DNA of 64,000 bases, taken from the NCBI RefSeq assembly GCF_041821065.1, contig NZ_JBGUAX010000004.1, positions 434,001 to 498,000 of the forward strand, written 5' to 3'. Position 1 is the first letter of the stretch. Every line of letters begins with the position of its first letter. The position numbers and the translations under genes were made by a program. This DNA comes from Egicoccus sp. AB-alg2 (lineage in GTDB: Bacteria; Actinomycetota; Nitriliruptoria; Nitriliruptorales; Nitriliruptoraceae). Positions 33,548 to 41,674 of this stretch are shown in pieces. The notes under the pieces were generated by a model that saw nothing but the letters and a program-made list of their open reading frames with translations, did not search any database and was not told the DNA's origin.

Positions 33548-34584
33548 GCTGGGTCCCCCGGTCCCAGGTGGCGGGCGCCTCGCCCGTCACGATCGCCGGC
33601 TTGGGCGCCTACCTGCCGGAGCGGGTCGTCACCAACGACGACCTGGCCGCCAGCGGGCTGGACACGTCCGACGAGTGGATCCGCTCGCGCACCGGCATCG
33701 CCCAGCGGCGCTACGCCGCGGCCGACCAGGCCACCTCCGACCTCGCACTGGAGGCCGGCAAGGCGGCCCTGGCCGACGCGGGTATGGGCACCGACGACGT
33801 CGCCGCCGTCATCGTCGCGACCACCACGCCCGACCACGCCGTGCCTGGCACGGCGCCGCTGGTGGCGGCGGCCCTGGGCACCGAGGTCGGTGCCTTCGAC
33901 GTCAACGCCGCCTGCAGCGGGTTCCTGTACGGGCTGCGGGTCGGTTCGGCGATGGCGCTCGTCGAGGACGCCCCGGTGCTGGTGATCGGCGCGGAGACGC
34001 TCAGCCGGATCGTCGACCCCACCGACCGGGGCGTGGCGATCCTCTTCGGCGACGGTGCCGGCGCCGCGGTCCTCGTGCCGGACGCCGCCGGCAGCCTCGG
34101 CCCCTTCTCCCTCGGCGCCGACGGCCGCGACCCCTCGATGCTGTGGACCGCGACCGGCGGCACCCGTACCCCCGTCAGCGCCGCCGTCCTGGAGGCCCGC
34201 AGCCACTACCTGACCATGCGCGGCGGCGACGTCTACCGCAACGCCGTGGCGCGGATGACCGCCGCCGCCAACGACGTGCTGCAGCGCGCCGGCCGGACCA
34301 TCGACGACGTCGACCTGTTCGTCGGCCACCAGGCCAACATCCGCATCCTCGACGCGGTCGCCCAGCGTGTGGGCGTCGACCGCGACCGCGTGCACCTCAC
34401 CGTCGACCAGCACGGGAACACCTCCGCCGCGTCCGTGCCGCTCGCTCTGGCCGACGCCCGCCACCGCGGGCGGCTGCACCCCGGCGACACGGTGCTGCTG
34501 ACCGCCTTCGGGGCCGGTCTGACCTGGGGTGCCTGCCTGCTGACCTGGAACCCGGACCCGACCAGCGACGAGGGCACCGCATGA
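33544..34584 (+). CDS. fabH: beta-ketoacyl-ACP synthase III
   Basis: A 346-residue KAS III. The Cys-His-Asn triad is C124 in [12 protein letters not shown], His in [12 protein letters not shown] and Asn in [22 protein letters not shown] and [11 protein letters not shown] are the typical N-terminal blocks. It starts fatty acid synthesis by condensing acetyl- or branched acyl-CoA with malonyl-ACP; the operon for branched-chain 2-oxoacid-type dehydrogenase nearby would supply branched primers. The GTG at 33544 overlaps the small protein's stop, and its own stop overlaps fabG in an ATGA. Confidence 0.95.
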   Translation: MSWVPRSQVAGASPVTIAGLGAYLPERVVTNDDLAASGLDTSDEWIRSRTGIAQRRYAAADQATSDLALEAGKAALADAGMGTDDVAAVIVATTTPDHAVPGTAPLVAAALGTEVGAFDVNAACSGFLYGLRVGSAMALVEDAPVLVIGAETLSRIVDPTDRGVAILFGDGAGAAVLVPDAAGSLGPFSLGADGRDPSMLWTATGGTRTPVSAAVLEARSHYLTMRGGDVYRNAVARMTAAANDVLQRAGRTIDDVDLFVGHQANIRILDAVAQRVGVDRDRVHLTVDQHGNTSAASVPLALADARHRGRLHPGDTVLLTAFGAGLTWGACLLTWNPDPTSDEGTA

Positions 34585-35303
34585 CCCGTATCGCACTCGT
34601 GACCGGCGGCAGCGGCGGCATCGGCGCCGCGATCTGCCGCGCGCTGTCGGCCGACGGCCACCACGTGCTCGTCGGCTACGGCGGCAACGCCGAGGCCGCC
34701 GAGAAGGTCGCCGCCGACTGCCAGGGGGACGCCGAGGCCGTCCGGATCGACGTGACCGACGAGGCTTCCGTCGCCGCGGCCGTCCAGCGGGCCACGGAAC
34801 TCGGCACGCTGGCGGTCGTCGTGAACAACGCCGGCGTGGCCGACGACGACCTGCTGCTGCGCCTCGACCCGGCCCGCTTCGACCGGACCGTCGAGGTCAA
34901 CCTCCGCGGTGCCTACCTCGTCTCGCGTGCCGCCATGCGCCCGATGCTGCGCGCCCGCTTCGGCCGGATCGTCAGCGTCGCGTCCGTGGTCGCCCTGCGC
35001 GGCAACGTCGGCCAGACCGCCTACGCGGCCTCCAAGGCCGGGCTGATCGGCTTCAGCAAGTCGCTCGCCCGCGAGGTCGGCCGCAAGGGCGTGACCGTCA
35101 ACGTCGTCGCCCCGGGCTTCGTGGCCACCGCGATGACCGACGCGCTCGGCGACGAGGCGCGCGAGGCGCTGCTCGCCCAGGCGCCGACCGGGCGCCCCGT
35201 GGAAGCCGACGAGGTGGCCGCCACCGTCGCCTTCCTCGCCTCCGAGGCCGCCGGCTCCATCACCGGCGCCGTCGTCCCCGTCGACGGTGGCGCCGGCATC
35301 TGA
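34581..35303 (+). CDS. fabG: 3-oxoacyl-ACP reductase
   Basis: A 240-residue SDR enzyme: cofactor motif TGGSGGIG (residues 8-15), NNAG at 82-85, and the S135-Y148-K152 catalytic set in SVASVVALRGNVGQTAYAASKAG. It reduces 3-oxoacyl-ACP with NADPH. AREVGRKGVTVNVVAPGFVATAMTDAL is characteristic of FabG. It is translated from an ATGA overlap with fabH and is separated from acpP by a 94-bp region containing two hairpins. Confidence 0.94.
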   Translation: MTRIALVTGGSGGIGAAICRALSADGHHVLVGYGGNAEAAEKVAADCQGDAEAVRIDVTDEASVAAAVQRATELGTLAVVVNNAGVADDDLLLRLDPARFDRTVEVNLRGAYLVSRAAMRPMLRARFGRIVSVASVVALRGNVGQTAYAASKAGLIGFSKSLAREVGRKGVTVNVVAPGFVATAMTDALGDEAREALLAQAPTGRPVEADEVAATVAFLASEAAGSITGAVVPVDGGAGI

Positions 35304-35324
35304 CCGCCGCCCCGTCCCAGACCT

Positions 35325-35371
35325 CCGGCCCGCCGATCGGGCCGGTGCCCTTCCCGACGTCCGGTCGGGAA
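35325..35371 (+). promoter_or_regulatory. two tandem mRNA hairpins ahead of acpP
   Basis: CCGGCCCG (35325-35332) pairs with CGGGCCGG (35338-35345) around a 5-nt loop. TTCCCGAC (35351-35358) pairs with GTCGGGAA (35364-35371), also around a 5-nt loop. Both are perfect 8-bp stems, only five bases apart, 27 nt before the acpP start. They could protect a processed acpP transcript or cause partial termination. Confidence 0.6.
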
Positions 35372-35397
35372 CCCCGACCCTCCAGGAGGGACCACCC

Positions 35398-35643
35398 ATG
35401 AGCCAGGACCTGTTCGCCACCTTCCAGACCGTCCTCGTCGACACCTTCGGTGTCCCGGCCGAGGACGTGACCCCCGACGCGACCTTCGAGGCGCTCGGCC
35501 TCGACTCGCTCGACGTCGTCGAACTCACCCTCGTGCTCGAGGAGGAGACCGGCGTGAAGCTCGAGGACGAGGAGCTCGAGGACGTCCGCACCGTGCAGGA
35601 CGCCATCGACAAGATCACGGAGAAGCAGCAGGCCGCGGCCTGA
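35398..35643 (+). CDS. acpP: acyl carrier protein
   Basis: An 81-residue acidic four-helix carrier with the phosphopantetheine site S37 in ALGLDSLDVVELTLVLEEETG. It holds growing acyl chains during FAS II. CAGGAGGG precedes the ATG at 35398 and is the strongest Shine-Dalgarno in this operon, in line with the high ACP amounts cells need. AcpS, which activates it, is encoded five genes downstream in the same operon. Confidence 0.96.
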   Translation: MSQDLFATFQTVLVDTFGVPAEDVTPDATFEALGLDSLDVVELTLVLEEETGVKLEDEELEDVRTVQDAIDKITEKQQAAA

Positions 35644-35714
35644 CCTCCGCTCGGGGGCGCGCCGCGACCTGCGCCTCCTCGACGGGGGATCGACCACAGG
35701 AGAAGGAGTCCGCG

Positions 35715-36977
35715 ATGAACGCACGACGCAACGTCGTGGTCACCGGCATGGGTCTGGTGACCCCGGCCGGCCGTGGGCTGGCGGACGCCTGGAACGGGGT
35801 CCTCGCCGGCAAGGCCGCCGCGGTGGTCGACGAGGAGCTGGCCGCGGCCGGCACCCCGGTGACGATCTGCTGCCGCGTCCCGGCCTACGACGCCGACGCC
35901 GAGCTCGGCCGGGGCGCCAAGCGTCGCCTCGACCGCTTCACCCACCTCGGCGTCCTGGCGGCGCGCGAGGCCGTCCAGCACGCCGGCCTGGTGGACGTCG
36001 ACGACGACCCGGAACGGATCGTCGCGACCGATCCGGACCGGGTCGGCATCCTGCTCGGCTCCGGCATCGGTGGTGCCGAGACCTGGGCCGACGAGTACCC
36101 GCGCTTCCTCGAGAAGGGCCCCAACCGGGCCAGCCCGATGTTCATCCCGAAGATGCTGTCGAACACGGCGGCCGGGACGATCGCGATCCGCACGGGCGCA
36201 CGCGGGCCGAACATGACCGTGAACACCGCCTGCGCGGCAGGCGCCTCGGCGATCCACGTCGCCCGCGACCTGATCCGCTCGGGTGTCGCCGACGTCGTGC
36301 TCGCCGGCGGCGTCGAGGCCGGCATCACCGCCCTGTCCATCAGCGCGTTCGCGCAGATGGGCGCGCTGTCGCGCAACGGCGACCCGGCGGCCGCGTCGCG
36401 TCCGTTCGACGTCGACCGTGACGGCTTCGTGATGGGGGAGGGCGCCGGCGTCCTCGTCCTGGAGTCGGAGGAGCACGCCCGGGGCCGCGGCGCCGCACCG
36501 CTGGCGGTCGTGGCCGGTGCCGGGGCGTCCGCGGACGCGTTCCACGCGACCGCGCCACCGGAGGACGGTGGCGGCGCCGTCCTGGCCATCCAGCGCGCCG
36601 TCGAGGACGCCGGGATCGACCCCACCTCGATCGCGCACCTCAACGCACACGGCACCTCGACCCCGCTCAACGACGTCGCCGAGGCCCGCGCGCTGCGCAA
36701 GGTGTTCGGCGACCACACCGATGACCTGGTGGTGACCTCGACCAAGGGCGTGACGGGCCACCTGCTCGGCGCGGCCGGCGCCGTGGAGGCCATCTTCGCG
36801 ATCCAGGCCATGCGCGAGGGGCTCGTGCCCCCGACCGCCAACCTGACCACGCAGGACCCCGACATCGCACTCGACGTCGTCGCGGGCGAACCCCGCGCCG
36901 TGACGTTCGAGGCGGCGCTGTCCACCTCCATGGGCTTCGGCGGCCAGAACGCCGCCCTGGTCCTCACCCGCGCCTGA
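35715..36977 (+). CDS. fabF: beta-ketoacyl-ACP synthase II
   Basis: A 420-residue KAS II. The catalytic set is C173 in VNTACAAGASAI, His in LNAHGTSTPLND and His in TKGVTGHLLGAAGAVE, with GFGGQNAALVL at the end. It elongates acyl-ACP with malonyl-ACP. N-terminal VVVTGMGLVTPAG and LLGSGIGGAETW are typical. The ATG at 35715 follows AGGAGAAGGAG. It is the only elongating KAS in this operon. Confidence 0.95.
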   Translation: MNARRNVVVTGMGLVTPAGRGLADAWNGVLAGKAAAVVDEELAAAGTPVTICCRVPAYDADAELGRGAKRRLDRFTHLGVLAAREAVQHAGLVDVDDDPERIVATDPDRVGILLGSGIGGAETWADEYPRFLEKGPNRASPMFIPKMLSNTAAGTIAIRTGARGPNMTVNTACAAGASAIHVARDLIRSGVADVVLAGGVEAGITALSISAFAQMGALSRNGDPAAASRPFDVDRDGFVMGEGAGVLVLESEEHARGRGAAPLAVVAGAGASADAFHATAPPEDGGGAVLAIQRAVEDAGIDPTSIAHLNAHGTSTPLNDVAEARALRKVFGDHTDDLVVTSTKGVTGHLLGAAGAVEAIFAIQAMREGLVPPTANLTTQDPDIALDVVAGEPRAVTFEAALSTSMGFGGQNAALVLTRA

Positions 36978-37045
36978 CCGGCCGTGGCCGGCGGCCGACC
37001 TCGGCCCCGGCCCGGCCCCCGAACACCGCGACTGCGAGGTTCTCC

Positions 37046-38527
37046 GTGACCGACACCCTCCACATCGAGACCCCGGCGCTCGACCCGACCGCCCTGCAGC
37101 CGGGCGACGGCGCCCGGGTGCGGCTGTCCCGCCTGCTCGACCGCGACAGCTTCGTCGAGCTGGGATCGCAGCGGCAGCACCGCGCGAACCAGTTCGGGCT
37201 GGACAAGCGCCGTCCCGACACCGACGGGGTGGTGGCCGGCACGGGCGCGATCGGCGGCCGGCCCGTCAACGTCTACGCCCAGGACCGGCGGGTGCTCGGC
37301 GGCTCGCTCGGTGAGGCCCACGCCGACAAGATCGCGCGGACGATCCAGCAGGCCGGGCGCGGTGGCGTGCCGGTGGTCGGCATCAACGACTCCGGTGGCG
37401 CCCGCATCCAGGAGGGCGTGGCCGCCCTCGACGGCTACGGACAGGTCTTCCGCGCCAACGTCGCGGCCTCCGGCCGGGTGCCGCAGATCGCGCTCATCCT
37501 CGGCCCCTGCGCCGGCGGCGCGGTGTATTCGCCCGCGCTGATGGACTTCACGGTCATGACCGACGAGGCCTACATGTTCCTCACCGGTCCCCGGGTCGTG
37601 AAGGCCGTCACCGGCGAGGACGTCGACGCCCGCTCGCTGGGCGGCCCCGAGGTGCACGGCGAGCGCTCGGGCTGTGCCCACTTCGTCGTCGACGACGACC
37701 GGGCAGCGTTCGAACTGACGCGCGATCTGCTGGGCTACCTGCCCGCGTCGTCGTCCGCGCCACTGCCCGAGGTCGCGCCCGAGCCGCCCGCGTCGGTCGA
37801 CCTGCGGGACATCGTCCCGGTCGACGGTCGCGAGCCCTATGACGTCCGCGACGTCATCAGCGGCGTCGTCGACGGTGGCCGCTTCCTCGAGGTGCAGGAG
37901 CACTGGGCCCGCAACCTCGTCGTGGGCTTCGCCCGGATCGACGGCCGCACCGTCGGGATCGTCGCCAACCAGGCCAAGTGGCTGGCCGGCGTCCTCGACC
38001 TGACGGCCAGCGAGAAGGGCGCCCGGTTCGTGCGCTTCTGCGACGCGTTCGGGATCCCGCTGGTCGTCATGGTCGACGTGCCGGGCTTCCTCCCCGGCAC
38101 CGCCCAGGAGAACGGCGGGGTGATCCGCAAGGGCGCGAAGCTGCTGCACGCCTTCGCGTCGGCGACCGTGCCGCGCGTGTCGGTCGTCCTGCGCAAGGCC
38201 TTCGGCGGCGCCTACATCGTGATGAACTCGCGCAGCCTCGGTGCCGACGCGGTGCTCGCCTGGCCCGACGCCGAGCTGGCCGTCATGGGCGCCGAAGGCG
38301 CGGCGGACATCATCTTCCGCCGGCAGCTCGACGCCGAGCCCGACCGGCGTGACGATCTCGTCGAGCAATACCGCTCGGACGCCATGCACGTCGACCTGGC
38401 CGCCCGCCGCGGCAGCGTCGACGAGATCGTCGCCCCCCACGAGACCCGTGACGCGCTGGTCGGGATCCTGCGGTCGCTGAAGGGCGCCCGCCAACCGATG
38501 TTCGTCCACGACAACCTGCCGCAATGA
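37046..38527 (+). CDS. accD: acyl-CoA carboxylase carboxyltransferase beta subunit (AccD5/PccB type)
   Basis: A 493-residue carboxyltransferase with two crotonase-like halves: GINDSGGARIQEGVAALDGYGQVF and LGPCAGGAVYSPALMDFTVM in the first; DVPGFLPGTAQENGGVIRKGAKLLHAFA and LRKAFGGAYIVMNSRSLGADAVLAWP in the second. This is the actinobacterial AccD/PccB form that unites the alpha and beta activities. In this operon it should make malonyl-CoA; propionyl-CoA is a possible second substrate. No biotin carboxylase gene is in the window. It starts with GTG and overlaps plsC in an ATGA. Confidence 0.92.
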   Translation: MTDTLHIETPALDPTALQPGDGARVRLSRLLDRDSFVELGSQRQHRANQFGLDKRRPDTDGVVAGTGAIGGRPVNVYAQDRRVLGGSLGEAHADKIARTIQQAGRGGVPVVGINDSGGARIQEGVAALDGYGQVFRANVAASGRVPQIALILGPCAGGAVYSPALMDFTVMTDEAYMFLTGPRVVKAVTGEDVDARSLGGPEVHGERSGCAHFVVDDDRAAFELTRDLLGYLPASSSAPLPEVAPEPPASVDLRDIVPVDGREPYDVRDVISGVVDGGRFLEVQEHWARNLVVGFARIDGRTVGIVANQAKWLAGVLDLTASEKGARFVRFCDAFGIPLVVMVDVPGFLPGTAQENGGVIRKGAKLLHAFASATVPRVSVVLRKAFGGAYIVMNSRSLGADAVLAWPDAELAVMGAEGAADIIFRRQLDAEPDRRDDLVEQYRSDAMHVDLAARRGSVDEIVAPHETRDALVGILRSLKGARQPMFVHDNLPQ

Positions 38528-39243
38528 CCGCACCGCTGCCCGTACCGCAGCCGCCGGAGGCGGCCATGAGCGACGCGCCCCGCACCGTGGCTCCCATGGT
38601 TCCCGGGGCGCGCTCGTTGGTGCGGTTGAGCCTGAGACCGGTCCTCAAGCTGTGGCTGCGCCTGCAGGTCGAGGGCGTCGAGCACGTCCCCGACGACGGG
38701 CCGGTCCTGGTCGCCTCGACGCACCAGTCGCACGCCGACTCGGTGGCGCTCGGGGTGGCGATCGAGCGGCCCATCCACTTCCTCGGGGACGTGCGCCTGA
38801 CCCACTGGCCGTTGCTCGGCCCGCTGCTGCCGAAGCTGGGCATGGTGCCGCTGCGCCGCGGCGAGGCCGACGCCGCCGCGATGGACGTCCTGCGGGACCT
38901 GCTCGCCGACGGCCGCGCCGTCGCCGTCTACCCGGAGGGCTCGCGCAGCCGCGACGGCAAGGTCCATCGGCTGCGTAGCGGGCTGGCGCGGCTGGCAGCC
39001 GAGGCCCAGGCGCCCGTGGTGCCGGCCGCGGTGGCGGGCATCTACGACGTGTGGCCGATCAACGCCCGCCCGCGGCCGCTCGGCGGCAAGGTGACCGTGC
39101 GGTTCGGTCCGGCGTTGGCGCCGCCCGAGGACACGCCTCGCTCGCGGCGCCAGTTCAACGACCGGCTCCAACGGATCCTGGCCGAGCTCGGCCGGACCGA
39201 GTGCGCCGACGACTTCTCCCCGTTCGGGGGCGGTGACGTGTGA
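38524..39243 (+). CDS. plsC: 1-acyl-sn-glycerol-3-phosphate acyltransferase-like (PlsC family)
   Basis: A 239-residue acyltransferase with motif I STHQSHADS (HX4D), motif II GMVPLRRGEADAAAM and motif III VAVYPEGSRSRDGKVHRLRSGLARLAAEAQAPVVPAAV. It has canonical PEGSRS, unlike the paralogue at 15494-16291. It most likely uses acyl-ACP or acyl-CoA made by this operon to build phosphatidic acid at the membrane. Overlaps (ATGA before, GTGA after) tie it to accD and acpS. The internal ATG at codon 15 is a possible alternative start. Confidence 0.88.
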   Translation: MTAPLPVPQPPEAAMSDAPRTVAPMVPGARSLVRLSLRPVLKLWLRLQVEGVEHVPDDGPVLVASTHQSHADSVALGVAIERPIHFLGDVRLTHWPLLGPLLPKLGMVPLRRGEADAAAMDVLRDLLADGRAVAVYPEGSRSRDGKVHRLRSGLARLAAEAQAPVVPAAVAGIYDVWPINARPRPLGGKVTVRFGPALAPPEDTPRSRRQFNDRLQRILAELGRTECADDFSPFGGGDV

Positions 39244-39623
39244 GTGCCACGGACGCGCCGTTCACCCTCGCCGCCGGCTGCGACGTGGTCGACGTGAGCC
39301 GCCTCTCCGCCGTCATCGATCGCCGCGACGGCTTCGTCGCCCGCGTGTTCACCGCCCGCGAGGTCGCCGACGCGCGCCGCGGCGGCGCCGTGGCGGGCTC
39401 CGACGTCGAGCGCGCGCGGCTCGCGGCGCGCTTCGCGGCCAAGGAGGCCACCCGCAAGGCCCTCGGGAACCTGCGCCTGCCCTTCCACGCCGTCGAGGTC
39501 CGCACCGCGCCGTCGGGGGCCCCCGAGCTGTTCGTCCACGGCGAGCGCAGCGGGCTGACCTGCTCGCTGTCGCACGACGGCGGCGTGGCCATGGCCGTCG
39601 TCGTCGGCCCCCGCGCGGGCTGA
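39240..39623 (+). CDS. acpS: holo-ACP synthase
   Basis: A 127-residue phosphopantetheinyl transferase. The metal-binding Asp is in GCDVVDVSRL, VFTAREVADARR follows, and the Glu/Lys pair is in ARFAAKEATRKALG; SLSHDGGVAMAVVV closes the fold. It transfers 4'-phosphopantetheine from CoA to S37 of the ACP encoded upstream. It starts with GTG overlapping the plsC stop. The Asp-aligned position and WAAKEA-like RFAAKEA block make the call firm. Confidence 0.93.
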   Translation: MSATDAPFTLAAGCDVVDVSRLSAVIDRRDGFVARVFTAREVADARRGGAVAGSDVERARLAARFAAKEATRKALGNLRLPFHAVEVRTAPSGAPELFVHGERSGLTCSLSHDGGVAMAVVVGPRAG

Positions 39624-39696
39624 GCCCCATCGGCGCCCGCGGCGGCGCCGCACCGACCACCACCCGTCACGACCCACGACCGCGAGGAAGACACCC

Positions 39697-40482
39697 ATGC
39701 TGCTCGACGGCAAGAAGCTGCTCATCACCGGGGTCCTGGACCCACGCTCGATCGCGTTCGCCGTGGCCGACACCGCGCTGTCCCAGGGCGCCGAGGTCGT
39801 GCTCACCGGCTTCGGCCGCACCCGCCGGCTCACCGAGCGCTCCGCCGGCAGGCTGTCGGGCGACGTCGAGGTGCTCGAGCTCGACGCCACCAGCGACGAG
39901 GACGTCGCCGCCGTCGCGCAGGACCTCCAGAGCCGTTGGGGCCGGCTCGACGGCCTCCTGCACGCGATCGGGTTCGCGCCCGCCAGCTGTCTCGGTGGCG
40001 GCTTCCTCGACGCGCCGTGGGAGGACGTCGCGACCGCGCTACGGGTCTCCACCTACTCGTACGCGGCGCTGGGTCGCGGCTTCGCCGACCTGCTGGCGGC
40101 CGCGGACGGCGCGTCCGTCGTCGGCCTCGACTTCGACGCACAGGTCGCGTGGCCCGGCTACGACTGGATGGGGGTCGCCAAGGCCGGCCTGGAGTCCGCC
40201 AACCGCTACCTCGCCCGCGAGCTCGGCCCACGCGGCGTGCGGGTCAACCTCGTCGCCGCAGGTCCGCTGAACACCATGGCGGCCCGCTCGATCGACGGTT
40301 TCGGCGAGTTCGAGACCGTGTGGAAGGAGCGCGCGCCGCTGGGCTGGGACCTGGGCGACCCGAAGCCCGTGGCCCGCACCGTGTGCGCCTTGCTGTCGGA
40401 CTGGACCCCCGGGATCACGGGCGAGATCGTCCACGTCGACGGCGGAGTCCACGCCATGGGCGCGGGCGTGCCCTCGGCCTGA
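39697..40482 (+). CDS. fabI: enoyl-ACP reductase (NADH), FabI/InhA type
   Basis: A 261-residue SDR with KLLITGVLDPRSIAFAVADTALSQGAEVVLTG and the catalytic Y155-x6-K162 pair in WPGYDWMGVAKAGLESANRYLARELGPRGVRVNLVAAGPLNT. This matches InhA/FabI (Y158/K165 in InhA) and not FabK, FabL or FabV. It performs the last reduction of each FAS II cycle. It is the last gene of the operon, 73 bp after acpS, with GCGAGGAAG before its ATG. Confidence 0.94.
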   Translation: MLLDGKKLLITGVLDPRSIAFAVADTALSQGAEVVLTGFGRTRRLTERSAGRLSGDVEVLELDATSDEDVAAVAQDLQSRWGRLDGLLHAIGFAPASCLGGGFLDAPWEDVATALRVSTYSYAALGRGFADLLAAADGASVVGLDFDAQVAWPGYDWMGVAKAGLESANRYLARELGPRGVRVNLVAAGPLNTMAARSIDGFGEFETVWKERAPLGWDLGDPKPVARTVCALLSDWTPGITGEIVHVDGGVHAMGAGVPSA

Positions 40483-40543
40483 ACGCGTCATTCCTTGGCG
40501 GTAGCTGAAGGGCAAGCGCCTTTCGGGCCGAGCGGTCCCCGGT

Positions 40544-40574
40544 CGCCCGACCAGGGCGTACCGCCGGTCGGGCG
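40544..40574 (+). terminator. hairpin after the fab operon
   Basis: CGCCCGACC (40544-40552) pairs with GGTCGGGCG (40566-40574) around a 13-nt loop, about 60 bp after fabI. No T-run follows on the plus strand, so its strength as a terminator is uncertain. Confidence 0.4.
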
Positions 40575-40679
40575 GAAAAGGGGTGGATCGTCCCTGACGG
40601 CCAGGCCGTCGGGGCCGCTGTGCGTGCCGCGACGTCCGAAACTGCTGCCACCGACCGGACACCAGTGGAGGACGGACTC

Positions 40680-40832
40680 ATGGGCGGACTCGCCATCCTG
40701 TTGCTCATCCTGGCGCTGATCGTCGGCGGCATCGGCCTCTTCGTCGAGGCGCTGTGGTGGCTGCTGATCATCGCCGTCGTGCTCGCCGTCGTCGGCTTCA
40801 TCTCGGGCCGCGGCCGCGGTTCACGCGTCTAG
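40680..40832 (+). CDS. small hydrophobic membrane protein
   Basis: A 50-residue protein of two closely spaced hydrophobic segments (GLAILLLILALIVGGIGLFVEALWWLLIIAVVLAVVGFI) ending in a basic tail (SGRGRGSRV). AGGACGG precedes the ATG at 40680. The frame is open to 40620, but the extension looks non-coding. Short proteins of this design are widespread in actinobacteria without an assigned function. A strong shared terminator follows, which supports an independent transcript. Confidence 0.65.
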   Translation: MGGLAILLLILALIVGGIGLFVEALWWLLIIAVVLAVVGFISGRGRGSRV

Positions 40833-40852
40833 CGCCCCCGACGACACGTCGA

Positions 40853-40883
40853 CGACGCCGCGGCCTCCGGCCGCGGCGTCGTG
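40853..40883. terminator. strong bidirectional hairpin terminator
   Basis: A perfect 14-bp stem, ACGACGCCGCGGCC / GGCCGCGGCGTCGT, with a 3-nt loop lies between the convergent small membrane protein and universal stress protein genes (21 bp after one stop, 17 bp after the other). It can serve both strands. There is no T-run, as is common in GC-rich actinobacteria. Confidence 0.75.
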
Positions 40884-40899
40884 TCGTGCTGGCTGCCGG

Positions 40900-41313
40900 T
40901 CAGGCCTCCGCGGGCTCGCTCGCCTTGACCGCGAGGACCGGGCAGTCGGCCTGCAGCAGGATGTCCTGGGCGTTGCTGCCGAGCACCAGCTTGCCGACGG
41001 GGGAGCGGCGGCGGAGGCCGATGACGATCAGGTCGGCGTCCTCGTCCTTGGCGACCTGCAGCAGGTCCTCGTCGGGGGCGTTGCCGCGGACGTACTCGCG
41101 CAGGCGGTAGCGCACCCCCTCGCTGGCCAGCTGCTGTTCGAGGCGCTCGAACTCCTCGCGGTAGGCGACGATCTCCGCCTCGTTCTCCCGGGGGCCGCCG
41201 CGGAACGAGTGCACCACCAGCAGTTCGGCGTCCCGCAGCCGGGCCTCCTCGACGGCCCGCTGCAACGCGGCGCGGCCCTCGGGCGACCGTAGGAATCCGA
41301 CGACGATGCGCAT
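40900..41313 (-). CDS. universal stress protein (UspA family)
   Basis: A 137-residue single Usp domain: MRIVVGFLRSPEGRAALQRAVEEA with AELLVVHS, and the nucleotide-loop region ADLIVIGLRRRSPVGKLVLGSNAQDILLQADCPVLAVK. The G-x(2)-R/S...GS pattern suggests ATP binding. Such proteins are induced by stress or growth arrest, but the exact role is not known. The ATG at 41313 has GGAGGAG eight bases upstream. Confidence 0.9.
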   Translation of the reverse strand: MRIVVGFLRSPEGRAALQRAVEEARLRDAELLVVHSFRGGPRENEAEIVAYREEFERLEQQLASEGVRYRLREYVRGNAPDEDLLQVAKDEDADLIVIGLRRRSPVGKLVLGSNAQDILLQADCPVLAVKASEPAEA

Positions 41314-41674
41314 TGCGTGTCTCCTCCCATGACCCGCCGATCGGGCCGGCGGCATGCTAGTGCCGCGCCAGCCCCTCGACCCCGCTTCGGCCCACCCACA
41401 CGGTCGTGCGCCGCACGCCCCGTCGGCGAAGGTGCCGCCTCGCGCACCGCGGACTAGGGTTGCCGCCCACACGGCTCGGCCCGAGGCGTGTGACCGGGAC
41501 GAGGGTGCGGCGACCCCGCGCGCGTCCCGGTGGAGCGGTCACTGCGAGCGCTGCCCCGTTGGGGCAGGATTTGCGGTGAGGCGGGCGTGCCAGGGAGGAC
41601 GCGGCACCCCGTTGTAGGCCAGGGCGTCGCCGGGCACCCCGTGCGCCGCCCCGACGAGAGCGAGGAGTGGGCAC
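41314..41674. other. divergent intergenic region before the 2-oxoacid dehydrogenase operon
   Basis: These 361 bp contain the 5' regions of the stress protein and the E1-alpha genes. A perfect 7-bp hairpin, CTGCCCC-GTT-GGGGCAG (41561-41577), is followed by GATTTG and may act as a weak terminator or leader structure in the E1-alpha transcript. GAGGAG lies just before the GTG start. I saw no convincing -35/-10 pair and no leader peptide. Confidence 0.5.

Noticed and set aside
35885-38533. 882-codon minus-strand frame opposite fabF and accD
   Set aside because: Shadow frame: the plus-strand proteins are certain and the antisense product has no recognisable domain.
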